Positions 1 to 6,473 of a DNA stretch of 7,979 nt are shown here, in pieces. Below the pieces are notes generated by a model, which was given only the letters and a program-made list of their open reading frames with translations, made no database searches and was not told the origin of the DNA. The DNA is from an uncultured Chitinophagaceae bacterium. Lineage in GTDB: Bacteria; Bacteroidota; Bacteroidia; Chitinophagales; Chitinophagaceae. A program made the translations under genes and the position numbers. The stretch lies in NCBI GenBank assembly GCA_946885335.1, contig CAMPGG010000153.1:1-7979 (forward strand). Reading direction: 5' to 3'. Within the stretch, counting starts at the first letter, position 1. Every line of letters starts with the position of its first letter.

Positions 1-65
1 AATAAAATGATGAATATGCGTTTAAACAATCGCCACATACGCGGAACCAATCCCTTTCTTTTCAT
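1..65 (-). CDS. 5' end of a membrane-anchored or exported protein, cut by the window edge
   Basis: Reading leftwards from an ATG at 65, an open frame runs 21 codons to the window edge without a stop. The peptide opens MKRKGLVPRMWRLFKRIF and continues into Ile/Ile/Leu, so a strongly basic stretch leads into a hydrophobic one. That is the look of an N-terminal membrane anchor or signal sequence, as in Bacteroidota penicillin-binding proteins or AsmA-like proteins, but 21 residues cannot identify a family. It lies on the same strand as the three genes to its right, 145 bp beyond the LysE stop. An internal ATG at residue 10 is an alternative start. A one-mismatch -7-like box (TCACTTTG on the minus strand, 95-102) sits 29 nt upstream, with no convincing partner box. 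A competing 31-codon plus-strand frame (7-102) has no recognisable content. Confidence 0.35.
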   Translation of the reverse strand, partial: MKRKGLVPRMWRLFKRIFIIL

Positions 66-210
66 CCTGGTGTTTTATAGTTTATTGAATTCTTCAAAGT
101 GAGAAAAAAATAATCGAAACTTTAATTTCAATCATCTAATTCTTTTACACTTTTTATGGGTGCACAAAATAGGTAAATGGTTTTTGAATGCAGCCCATGC
201 AAGGGAAAAA

Positions 211-855
211 TTATACAGCCATATTCAATCTTTCATTATAAAAGAGCAGGCCCCATATCAAGACAAGTCCAAAACCAATCAGTATGATTCCATTTACGCG
301 ATTGATGATATGAATATTGTGAACTGTTAAGCGGCTGCGAATTTTATGCGCCAGCATTACTTTGGCAAAATCGGCCGTAAAAACAAAAACCAGGCAGGTG
401 ATGAAAATAGTTAGTCTTTCATTTATGGAATGAATGATAAAAGCGGTGGATGTAGAAAGCCAAAAAATAAAAACCGCGGGGTTCAATGTATTCATCAGGA
501 AACCCGATACAACGATTTTAATGTAATCGCGTTTGCGAAATTTAAATACCTGCTTACCGCCTTCATCAACTTTTACTTTCTTAAAGAATAAGAAATATAC
601 ACCAACACCGATCAGGAACAGGCTGCCCACAATGCCAATAATTTGCCTGTGTTCGTTAATGCTGGTAAACAATTCGGTAAACACATTACTGACCAGGACA
701 AGTGCAATATCACTGATGGACACACCAATGATAAATGCAAGCCCACCGCGGTGACCATTATTTAAACTTTGTTTTATGATGGAGAATATAACCGGGCCTA
801 CTGATATACTCAGTAATAATCCCAATGTTAATCCTTTCAGCAAAGCTTCAATCAT
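211..855 (-). CDS. LysE/RhtB-family translocator (amino acid or metabolite exporter)
   Basis: This is a 214-residue inner-membrane protein of the LysE family, whose characterised members export amino acids such as lysine, arginine, threonine or homoserine by proton exchange. It shows about six hydrophobic segments (roughly residues 6-26, 38-58, 72-91, 112-134, 147-166 and 184-205), the family's usual size and topology. The first segment ends in the conserved SVGPVIFSIIKQSL signature (18-31), followed by GxxxGxxxGVSISD (34-49). The second half carries the conserved NTLNP motif (122-126). A basic, charged loop (92-110) separates the halves. The ATG at 855 places the first helix directly at the N-terminus, as expected. 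It follows the GH3 gene by 55 bp on the same strand, so co-transcription is possible. Family membership is clear. The substrate cannot be read from sequence, because LysE-family proteins in this phylum are mostly uncharacterised. Confidence 0.88.
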   Translation of the reverse strand: MIEALLKGLTLGLLLSISVGPVIFSIIKQSLNNGHRGGLAFIIGVSISDIALVLVSNVFTELFTSINEHRQIIGIVGSLFLIGVGVYFLFFKKVKVDEGGKQVFKFRKRDYIKIVVSGFLMNTLNPAVFIFWLSTSTAFIIHSINERLTIFITCLVFVFTADFAKVMLAHKIRSRLTVHNIHIINRVNGIILIGFGLVLIWGLLFYNERLNMAV

Positions 856-910
856 TCAAATCATATTTATCAAAGCCAAACCCACCTTTACAAGTGGATT
901 AAATATGTAT

Positions 911-2437
911 TCATTCATTCGACAAATACCTGTTCCAGTCTTCAAGCATTTTTCCTTTTAATACCCTTGGAAATTTATGCTGGCTGCCAACTTTTCCTTT
1001 CAATTCCATGAATTTCAAAAATGTATCTTCTGGCAACACCTTAACCAATACATCTTTTAAGGCACTTGTTCTTTCCACTGCATAATCATCATTCAATATG
1101 CATAAATACTGATCCAGTTTTTGTTTTAATACATCGGCATTTACTTCATCATTGGTAGCTATGTACCATTGATGCGCAAAAAAGTTTTCGTAAGGCAAGC
1201 CGACCACTGTAAATTCAGGAATACAAATATTTAATTCATTGCTGACCATTTCAATGGCCTTATTCATATTGTCAACGCTCAGGTGTTCGCCCACTAAACT
1301 TAAAAAATGTTTGGTACGACCCGTGATCACAATTTCACTTCTCTTTTTATCAACAAACCGGATGGTATCACCAATCAGGTAACGCCATGCACCGGAGTTT
1401 GTACTCATTAATAAAGCGTATTCTTTTCCTTCTTCCACTTCATCAACCAAAAATGTTACAGGGTTATCAACCATTTTTCCTTCGCTGTCAAAATTCTTTT
1501 CATCGAAGGCAACAAATTCCATGAATATATTATTATTCAACACAAGCCTGATGCCTTTTGCATTTTGCTTATCCTTGAAACCGATAAACCCTTCACTGGC
1601 CAGGTAGTTTTCAATGTACACAATGGGTTTACCCAGCAATCTTTCAAAACCTTTTTTATAGGGTTGAAAGGCTACACCGCCATGTACAAAAAATCCCAGG
1701 TTGGGCCATATTTCATGTATGTTCTTTACTTTATAATGTTCAATCACCATTTCCATGCACATCTGGCACCATGCAGGCACGCCTACAATATAACCGATAT
1801 CCCATTCTTTTGCATTCTCCACTATCTCGCTCAATTTCTGGTTCCAATCTTTCATGGCGGCAATGCGGCCACCCGGTTTATAAAACGTCTGGAACCAAAA
1901 CGGTTTATTTTTCATCAGGATGCCGCTCAGATCTCCTGCATACCAACCCGCTTTGCCTTTTTGCAGATCAGTACTTCCACCCAGCATCAGGAAACCTTTG
2001 GTTACTGCATTGCGGGGAAGTTTTTCATAACTGATCAAACTTAAAAGCTGTCGCAAATAATTAACCCGGTTACTGCGCAACATATCTTTTGTTACAGGTA
2101 TGTATTTACTGGCAGATTCAGATGTGCCGGAACTTAATGCGTAATAATAAATTTTTCCCGGCCAGGTTACATCAGGAACACCATCGAGTGTTTGTATCCA
2201 CCATTCATCATAGATCTTTTGATAATCGTGTACCGGAACCCATTGCTGAAAATGTTTTACCGGATCCTGTTTCATCAAAATATCATCAAACCTGTATTGC
2301 TGACCGAAAGAAGTAAACCGGGCTTTTGTCAATAATTTTTTCAGAACCTTTTCCTGCTGACTTCGTGGATCTTTGCGGGATAACCAAAGAGCCGATGCAA
2401 TTGCTTTAGGAAGTTTTATTTCTGGAATTATAGCCAT
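911..2437 (-). CDS. GH3 auxin-responsive promoter family protein (acyl-acid amido synthetase-like)
   Basis: This 508-residue protein belongs to the GH3 branch of the adenylate-forming superfamily. Plant members activate a carboxylic acid (jasmonate, indole acetate, benzoates) with ATP and join it to an amino acid. The hallmark motifs are present and in order: nucleotide-binding motif I SSGTSESASKYIPVT (102-116), motif II ENYLASEG (276-283), motif III WRYLIGD (351-357), and the hinge GRTKHFLSLVGEHLS (373-387) leading to the mobile C-terminal lid. The C-terminal GKVGSQHKFPRVLKGKM segment (481-497) has the lysines typical of bacterial members. Length is close to the bacterial norm and no motif is broken, so the enzyme is probably active. 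There is no signal peptide, so it is presumably cytosolic. The start is the only ATG giving the usual N-terminus. It lies 58 bp after the glycosyltransferase gene and 55 bp before the LysE-type exporter on the same strand. The acyl and amine substrates are unknown: bacterial GH3 proteins are widespread in Bacteroidota but rarely studied. Confidence 0.9.
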   Translation of the reverse strand: MAIIPEIKLPKAIASALWLSRKDPRSQQEKVLKKLLTKARFTSFGQQYRFDDILMKQDPVKHFQQWVPVHDYQKIYDEWWIQTLDGVPDVTWPGKIYYYALSSGTSESASKYIPVTKDMLRSNRVNYLRQLLSLISYEKLPRNAVTKGFLMLGGSTDLQKGKAGWYAGDLSGILMKNKPFWFQTFYKPGGRIAAMKDWNQKLSEIVENAKEWDIGYIVGVPAWCQMCMEMVIEHYKVKNIHEIWPNLGFFVHGGVAFQPYKKGFERLLGKPIVYIENYLASEGFIGFKDKQNAKGIRLVLNNNIFMEFVAFDEKNFDSEGKMVDNPVTFLVDEVEEGKEYALLMSTNSGAWRYLIGDTIRFVDKKRSEIVITGRTKHFLSLVGEHLSVDNMNKAIEMVSNELNICIPEFTVVGLPYENFFAHQWYIATNDEVNADVLKQKLDQYLCILNDDYAVERTSALKDVLVKVLPEDTFLKFMELKGKVGSQHKFPRVLKGKMLEDWNRYLSNE

Positions 2438-2495
2438 TCAGTATCAATAATTATTTTTTGGGAGAGTAAAGTTAAGTAATGTTGGTTTGGTGGGT

Positions 2496-4436
2496 TTAGC
2501 TGCCAAGATCTGTATAATGTTGAAAGATCAATTTCAGATCTTTTACCGGTTCGTAATGCCGGGCATACCATTCGTCAATTTTATGCAGGCTTTCAACTGG
2601 TAAGGGCTGCGAAACATTCCGTGGTTGCCCGTTGCTGCCCAAAACAGAACTCCTCAATGCCGGAAGCGCATAACTGTTAACGGTATATCCCACCCATGTT
2701 TTTTGACCTGTCAATACTTTAAAACAATTTTTAAAAAATTTTCCCGGATGCTTGTGAAAAATAAAATGCAATGGAAAACTAATTAAAAACAGCAGTGCGG
2801 TAAAACCGTCTATCAATCGTTTTAATCTTTTATTATATGGTGATGATAATTTATAACTATTCTCATGGCTTAAAGATTCTCCTGAAACATTTTTTGAATC
2901 ACTGCCAACAATACTGCGGCTCTCGCTAAAATGATATTTAATCCTAACATGTATGGGCACCTGCTTTAATACACTCATTATTTGTTTAACGGATAATTCG
3001 CCAATACAAAAAATAATTTCTTTGGCTGGTACCGATGGAAATAATTTACCGATGGTATGCCAGCTGCCGGTACCGGAGGCATCTCCCTGTACAACAGCTA
3101 CTCTCCCCAACACTTTTTCGCGGCGATCGGTTTTTGAAAGTAACCGCATCACCTGTTCATATTCCTTTACCGAGCCAACTATGAGCAAATGAGGTTCACC
3201 GGAATCATGGATCTTATTTAAAAAGCCTTTTGAAATTAATATCCATCTTAAAATGCTGATCAGGATAAACGCCAGTATGGCACCAAAAAAAACAATACCC
3301 CTTGAAAACCGAAAAGCTTCCGGTAATAAAGAATAAGATGCCAGTAAAACCAGTGTTGCAATAAGCAGTGAACTTACCAGTTCTGATCGTTTATAGAATT
3401 TATCATACAAACCGGCATAATAAGCGGTTAATAAATACAAAACGGTAAAAGCAGGAAAAGCAATCCATAAAAGTCCTTCAGGATATTCCATATCAACCTT
3501 TACAAAACCAGTCCATATTTTTTTGATGGCAAGAAATGAAAACAAAATCAGGATAGCATCCAATAAAGGCAGGCCAAGCCATTTAAAAAACCGGCTGATG
3601 GCAGAAAGGCCGCCTCTTAACCAGATTGCCAGGTGAATAAAAAAATTAAAGATCCCTGCTTTGCTTCCACCATAATGTTTTTTTACAAAAATGCGCATGG
3701 CATTATAGAACATGCGCACATAATTCAGGCTTCCCTTTTTTGTACTCTCGCCTTTAAAATGTATCACTTCCGCATCAGCCAGGTAATAATTTTTATAACC
3801 CGCTTTTTGTATGCGATAACTGAGGTCCACATCTTCGCCATACATAAAAAAAATCTCGTCAAAGCCACTTGTCTTTTCCAGCACATCCCGGCGAACCATC
3901 ATAAATGCACCCGCCAATACATCTACCACCTGGTTTTTATTTGCATCTAAATGACCTAAATGATAACGGGCAAAAAGTTTGGATCGCGGAAACAATTTGG
4001 CTAAACCGGTTAATTTAAAAAATGAAGTGCCCGGCGATGGAAAAGCCCTTTTAGATTCTTTCAAAAAAACACCATGACCATCCAGCATGCGTATGCCGAT
4101 TGCCCCGGCATCTTCATGATCCTTAAAAAATTGAATGCATGTGTGAAGCGAATCTTCCGGGAGCAGGCAATCAGGATTTAAAAATAAGATGTACTGCCCC
4201 GAAGAAATTTCCCAGCCCTGGTTACAGGCTTTGGCAAAACCAACATTTTCTTTATTACAAATAAATTGAACTTTTGTAAAAACCGGTTTCAGGTAAGCCA
4301 GGGAATGATCCTTTGACTGGTTATCTACCACAATGATTTCAGCATCCAAACCCTCCAGGGCCCTTTCCACGGAAAGCAGGCATTGCTCCAGGAAATGCTT
4401 TACATTATAGTTTATGATAACAACAGATAAGATCAT
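2496..4436 (-). CDS. Glycosyltransferase family 2 fused to a degenerate polyprenyl-phosphate sugar transferase module
   Basis: This 646-residue membrane protein has three recognisable parts. Residues 1-255 are a GT-A fold family 2 glycosyltransferase of the rhamnosyltransferase (WbbL-like) type: nucleotide-sugar motifs VDNQSKD (37-43) and NVGFAKACNQG (64-74), the metal-site LNPDC (86-90), FDEIFFMYGEDVDLSYR (192-208) with the ED dyad of the catalytic region, and HFKGEST (226-232). Residues about 285-405 hold four membrane segments, including a GLYDKFYKR loop and an FSRG motif like those of long WbaP/ExoY-type phosphoglycosyltransferases. Residues 415-500 are a Rossmann-like segment. Residues 534-646 resemble the sugar-transferase catalytic domain but lack its central part. 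The first part probably adds a sugar to a lipid-linked or surface polysaccharide precursor at the cytoplasmic face of the inner membrane. Donor and acceptor are unknown. It diverges from the phosphatase gene across 108 bp and may head a leftward operon with the GH3 and LysE genes. Confidence 0.9.
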   Translation of the reverse strand: MILSVVIINYNVKHFLEQCLLSVERALEGLDAEIIVVDNQSKDHSLAYLKPVFTKVQFICNKENVGFAKACNQGWEISSGQYILFLNPDCLLPEDSLHTCIQFFKDHEDAGAIGIRMLDGHGVFLKESKRAFPSPGTSFFKLTGLAKLFPRSKLFARYHLGHLDANKNQVVDVLAGAFMMVRRDVLEKTSGFDEIFFMYGEDVDLSYRIQKAGYKNYYLADAEVIHFKGESTKKGSLNYVRMFYNAMRIFVKKHYGGSKAGIFNFFIHLAIWLRGGLSAISRFFKWLGLPLLDAILILFSFLAIKKIWTGFVKVDMEYPEGLLWIAFPAFTVLYLLTAYYAGLYDKFYKRSELVSSLLIATLVLLASYSLLPEAFRFSRGIVFFGAILAFILISILRWILISKGFLNKIHDSGEPHLLIVGSVKEYEQVMRLLSKTDRREKVLGRVAVVQGDASGTGSWHTIGKLFPSVPAKEIIFCIGELSVKQIMSVLKQVPIHVRIKYHFSESRSIVGSDSKNVSGESLSHENSYKLSSPYNKRLKRLIDGFTALLFLISFPLHFIFHKHPGKFFKNCFKVLTGQKTWVGYTVNSYALPALRSSVLGSNGQPRNVSQPLPVESLHKIDEWYARHYEPVKDLKLIFQHYTDLGS

Positions 4437-4533
4437 GGGTGAACCAGCAATTTGGACATAAAACGCACGAAAATAGTTTTTTCTCTTTTTAACCCATTTA
4501 TTGCTTGCGGTAAAACACTCTCCATGGGTTCAT

Positions 4534-4541
4534 TATCTTTG
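4534..4541 (+). promoter_or_regulatory. Candidate Bacteroidota -7 box (TATCTTTG) for the phosphatase gene
   Basis: TATCTTTG matches all fixed positions of the TAnnTTTG -7 consensus described for Bacteroidota housekeeping promoters. It ends three bases before the ATG at 4545, so transcription would begin at or very near that ATG and give a leaderless or nearly leaderless message. The -33 element is not convincing: the best TTG (4505-4507) lies 26 nt upstream, longer than the usual spacing of about 17-23. An 8-base match with two free positions is easily met by chance, so the location between divergent genes is the main support. Confidence 0.42.
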
Positions 4542-4544
4542 CGC

Positions 4545-5312
4545 ATGCTTAAAAATACGTTAATAGAGGCTATTCATGCAGGAGGCGCGGAGTTACAGCG
4601 TTATTACAATACTGTTTTTCATATCAGTAATAAAGAAGGAGTCAACAACCTGGTAACGGAGGCTGACCATGCATCTGAAAAAGCCATCATTGAAACCATT
4701 CACAATAAGTTCCCGGATCATTTTATATTAAGTGAAGAATGTGGCGAAATTGTGATGGACAGTAACATGAAGTGGATCATTGACCCGATTGATGGAACCG
4801 TAAATTTTGCGCATGGCATTCCCATTTGCTGCGTTTCGATCGGTGTGGAGAAAGATGGTGAAATGATCATGGGTGCGGTATATAGTCCTTTTTTAAATGA
4901 ATTATATTTTGCTGAAAAAGGAGAAGGCAGTTCATTGAATGGGTCGCCAATACAGGTTAGCAAGGAAACATCTGTTTTAAAAGCCTGCCTGGTAACCGGG
5001 TTTCCTTATACTTATTTGGATGAACCCAATGGACCTTTGCAATTGTTTGAAAAATTTATCCGCCAGGGAATTCCGGTTCGCCGGCTAGGTTCAGCAGCGA
5101 TAGACCTGTGCTGGGTTGCCTGCGGACGTTTCGATGGATTTTATGAGCACCAGCTACAAGCCTGGGACAGCGCCGCCGGTTATTTTATCGTTGAAGAAGC
5201 GGGTGGAAAAGTGACCAATTTTACGGGTGAAAAATATTCTCCTTATCAACCAAAAATATTGGCGACAAACGGATTAATACATGATGAAATGGTGAAGTGG
5301 CTGAATGGTTAA
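4545..5312 (+). CDS. Inositol monophosphatase family protein
   Basis: This is a 255-residue Mg2+-dependent, Li+-sensitive-type phosphatase of the IMPase/SuhB/CysQ superfamily. It is predicted to remove phosphate from a small phosphorylated metabolite such as inositol-1-phosphate, a sugar phosphate or a 3'-phosphonucleotide. Visible metal-site motifs are LSEECGE (62-68), WIIDPIDGTVNFAHG (77-91, with D80, D83 and T85) and WDSAAG (207-212, with D208). A VTEAD motif (37-41) completes the family pattern. I chose the ATG at 4545 because MLKNTLIEAIHAGGAELQRYY matches where family members begin. The frame is open upstream to a TTG at 4452, and another ATG lies at 4524, but the extra residues resemble nothing in the family and overlap the likely promoter. 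The protein looks complete and cytosolic. Nothing nearby fixes the substrate. The gene is separated from thiL by a 108-bp spacer containing an octamer array, so the two may not share a transcript. Confidence 0.92.
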   Translation: MLKNTLIEAIHAGGAELQRYYNTVFHISNKEGVNNLVTEADHASEKAIIETIHNKFPDHFILSEECGEIVMDSNMKWIIDPIDGTVNFAHGIPICCVSIGVEKDGEMIMGAVYSPFLNELYFAEKGEGSSLNGSPIQVSKETSVLKACLVTGFPYTYLDEPNGPLQLFEKFIRQGIPVRRLGSAAIDLCWVACGRFDGFYEHQLQAWDSAAGYFIVEEAGGKVTNFTGEKYSPYQPKILATNGLIHDEMVKWLNG

Positions 5313-5385
5313 AGAGTTGAATAGTTGATAAGTTGAGAGGTTTAGTATTTTATCTAAACAACTAAACATCTAAACGCCTAAACAA
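5313..5385. repeat. Array of nine in-phase 8-bp units with inverted symmetry
   Basis: Starting on the base after the phosphatase stop codon, 72 bp divide into nine consecutive octamers in one register. The first three fit NNAGTTGA, the fourth is GAGGTTTA, the fifth is an A/T spacer, and the last four fit NCTAAACN. The left half is therefore rich in GTTGA/GTTTA and the right half in its near-complement CTAAAC, which makes an imperfect palindrome centred near 5349. The 8-bp period does not fit codons and no reading frame spans it. There is no U-tract, so it does not look like a simple intrinsic terminator. It could be an intergenic repeat family dispersed in the genome, a binding-site array, or slippage-generated DNA. 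No second copy occurs in this window. Confidence 0.75.
5340..5359. other. Perfect 6-bp inverted repeat at the centre of the octamer array
   Basis: GTTTAG (5340-5345) and CTAAAC (5354-5359) are exact reverse complements flanking an 8-base A/T loop (5346-5353). Outside the stem, pairing continues only in an interrupted way, about half the positions per octamer, so the hairpin in RNA would be weak. It may be the fold point of the surrounding array, or a short operator-like palindrome upstream of thiL. I see no protein-binding consensus that I recognise. Confidence 0.5.
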
Positions 5386-5420
5386 TTTTATCCTTTAATA
5401 AAACAAGAAAATATTATTTA

Positions 5421-6455
5421 ATGGAACAGCGGACGGAAATTTCTTCTTTAGGTGAATTTGGATTGATTGATCATCTTACAAAAAATATTGAACTGCATAA
5501 TGCATCTTCCATACTTTCAGTGGGTGATGATGCCGCGGTGATCGATCATTTTGGCAGACAAACAGTCATTACAACAGACCTATTGATTGAAGGAGTACAT
5601 TTTGATCTTATTTACACTCCATTAAAACACCTGGGTTATAAAAGTGTGGTGGTAAACCTCAGTGATGTGTATGCGATGAATGCCATTCCCACGCAAATTA
5701 CCATGAGCGTTGCCATTAGCAACCGCTTTTCACTGGAGGCGCTCGATGAATTTTATGAAGGCGTACATGCCGCATGTAATGCATATGGTGTTGACCTGGT
5801 GGGAGGCGATACATCCACTTCGCAAAAAGGTTTTATTATTTCTGTCACGGCCATCGGCGAAGTAGCCCCTGATAAATTTGTAAAAAGAAGTACCGCGCAG
5901 AAAGGCGATTTGATTTGTGTGAGTGGTGACCTGGGCGCCGCTTTTTTGGGTCTCACCATTATGGAAAGAGAAAAGAAAATTTTTTTAGAAAGCCCCGGTG
6001 TAAAACCTGATTTTGAAAATGAAAAATATTTGATCGGTCGCATGTTAAAACCCGAAGCCCGGAAGGATGTTATTGAATTTTTTGCTGAAGCGGGTATAGT
6101 ACCCACATCCATGATAGATGTGAGTGACGGATTAAGCTCGGACCTGTTGCATATTTGCACGCAAAGTCATTTAGGCTGCGTATTGTATGAAGAAAAAATT
6201 CCTATAATAGATGAAACCAGGCAGGCGGCCTTCCGGTTAAATGAATTGGACCCTACGATGTGTGCATTGAATGGCGGTGAAGATTATGAACTGTTGTTCA
6301 CCATCAACCAGGATGATTATGAAAAATTAACCCCATATGCAGACATCCATGTAATTGGTTATATGGTTGACGAATCAGAAAAACCCATGTTGCATACCAA
6401 GGGTGGAAATAAAGTAGCCATCACCGCACAGGGATGGAACCATTTAAAATCATAG
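5421..6455 (+). CDS. thiL: Thiamine-monophosphate kinase
   Basis: ThiL uses ATP to phosphorylate thiamine monophosphate to thiamine diphosphate, the last step in making the active vitamin B1 cofactor, in the cytosol. The 344-residue protein has the family's AIR-synthase-like two-domain layout: GDDAAVI (35-41), TTDLLIEGVHF (51-61), VNLSDVYAMNAIP (78-90), LVGGDTS (126-132), a linker region, then MIDVSDGLSSD (231-241) and NGGEDYELLF (284-293). The acidic residues in GDDAA, TTD, NLSD, GGD and SDGL form the ATP/Mg2+ and substrate site, and all are present. It is slightly longer than E. coli ThiL (325), as is usual in this phylum. The ATG at 5421 has no Shine-Dalgarno sequence but an A-rich upstream region. 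No TPP-riboswitch pattern is visible in the 108-bp leader, and no other thiamine genes are nearby. The S41 peptidase gene starts 18 nt after its stop, which suggests a shared transcript. Confidence 0.95.
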   Translation: MEQRTEISSLGEFGLIDHLTKNIELHNASSILSVGDDAAVIDHFGRQTVITTDLLIEGVHFDLIYTPLKHLGYKSVVVNLSDVYAMNAIPTQITMSVAISNRFSLEALDEFYEGVHAACNAYGVDLVGGDTSTSQKGFIISVTAIGEVAPDKFVKRSTAQKGDLICVSGDLGAAFLGLTIMEREKKIFLESPGVKPDFENEKYLIGRMLKPEARKDVIEFFAEAGIVPTSMIDVSDGLSSDLLHICTQSHLGCVLYEEKIPIIDETRQAAFRLNELDPTMCALNGGEDYELLFTINQDDYEKLTPYADIHVIGYMVDESEKPMLHTKGGNKVAITAQGWNHLKS

Positions 6456-6473
6456 TATAATATTTGAGTGAAT

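Noticed and set aside
7..102. A 31-codon plus-strand frame beginning with ATG near the left edge
   Set aside because: It is short, has no recognisable content, and overlaps a more plausible minus-strand gene start at 65.
882..897. Bulged hairpin (CCACCTT/AAGTGG type) between the GH3 and LysE genes
   Set aside because: The stem is short with a bulge and a 3-base loop. In the transcribed direction no T-tract follows, so it is not convincing as a terminator.
1565..2044. A 159-codon plus-strand frame
   Set aside because: It lies wholly opposite the well-supported GH3 gene and has no domain-like features. It is a shadow frame of that coding sequence.
4468..4475. One-mismatch -7 box (TATTTTCG on the minus strand) for the glycosyltransferase gene
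   Set aside because: It has a mismatch in the conserved TTTG part and no -33 partner at normal spacing. It is within chance expectation for A/T-rich DNA.
4452..4544. Upstream extension of the phosphatase to a TTG at 4452 or an ATG at 4524
   Set aside because: The added residues do not match the start of inositol monophosphatase family proteins, and the stretch contains the likely promoter.
5313..5385. CRISPR array or intrinsic terminator
   Set aside because: The units are only 8 bp with no spacers, which rules out CRISPR. The central 6-bp A/T-rich stem has no following T-run, so a simple intrinsic terminator is unlikely.
5313..5420. TPP riboswitch upstream of thiL
   Set aside because: No thi-box-like CUGAGA...ACCUGA pattern is present. 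The spacer is mostly the octamer array plus A/T-rich sequence.
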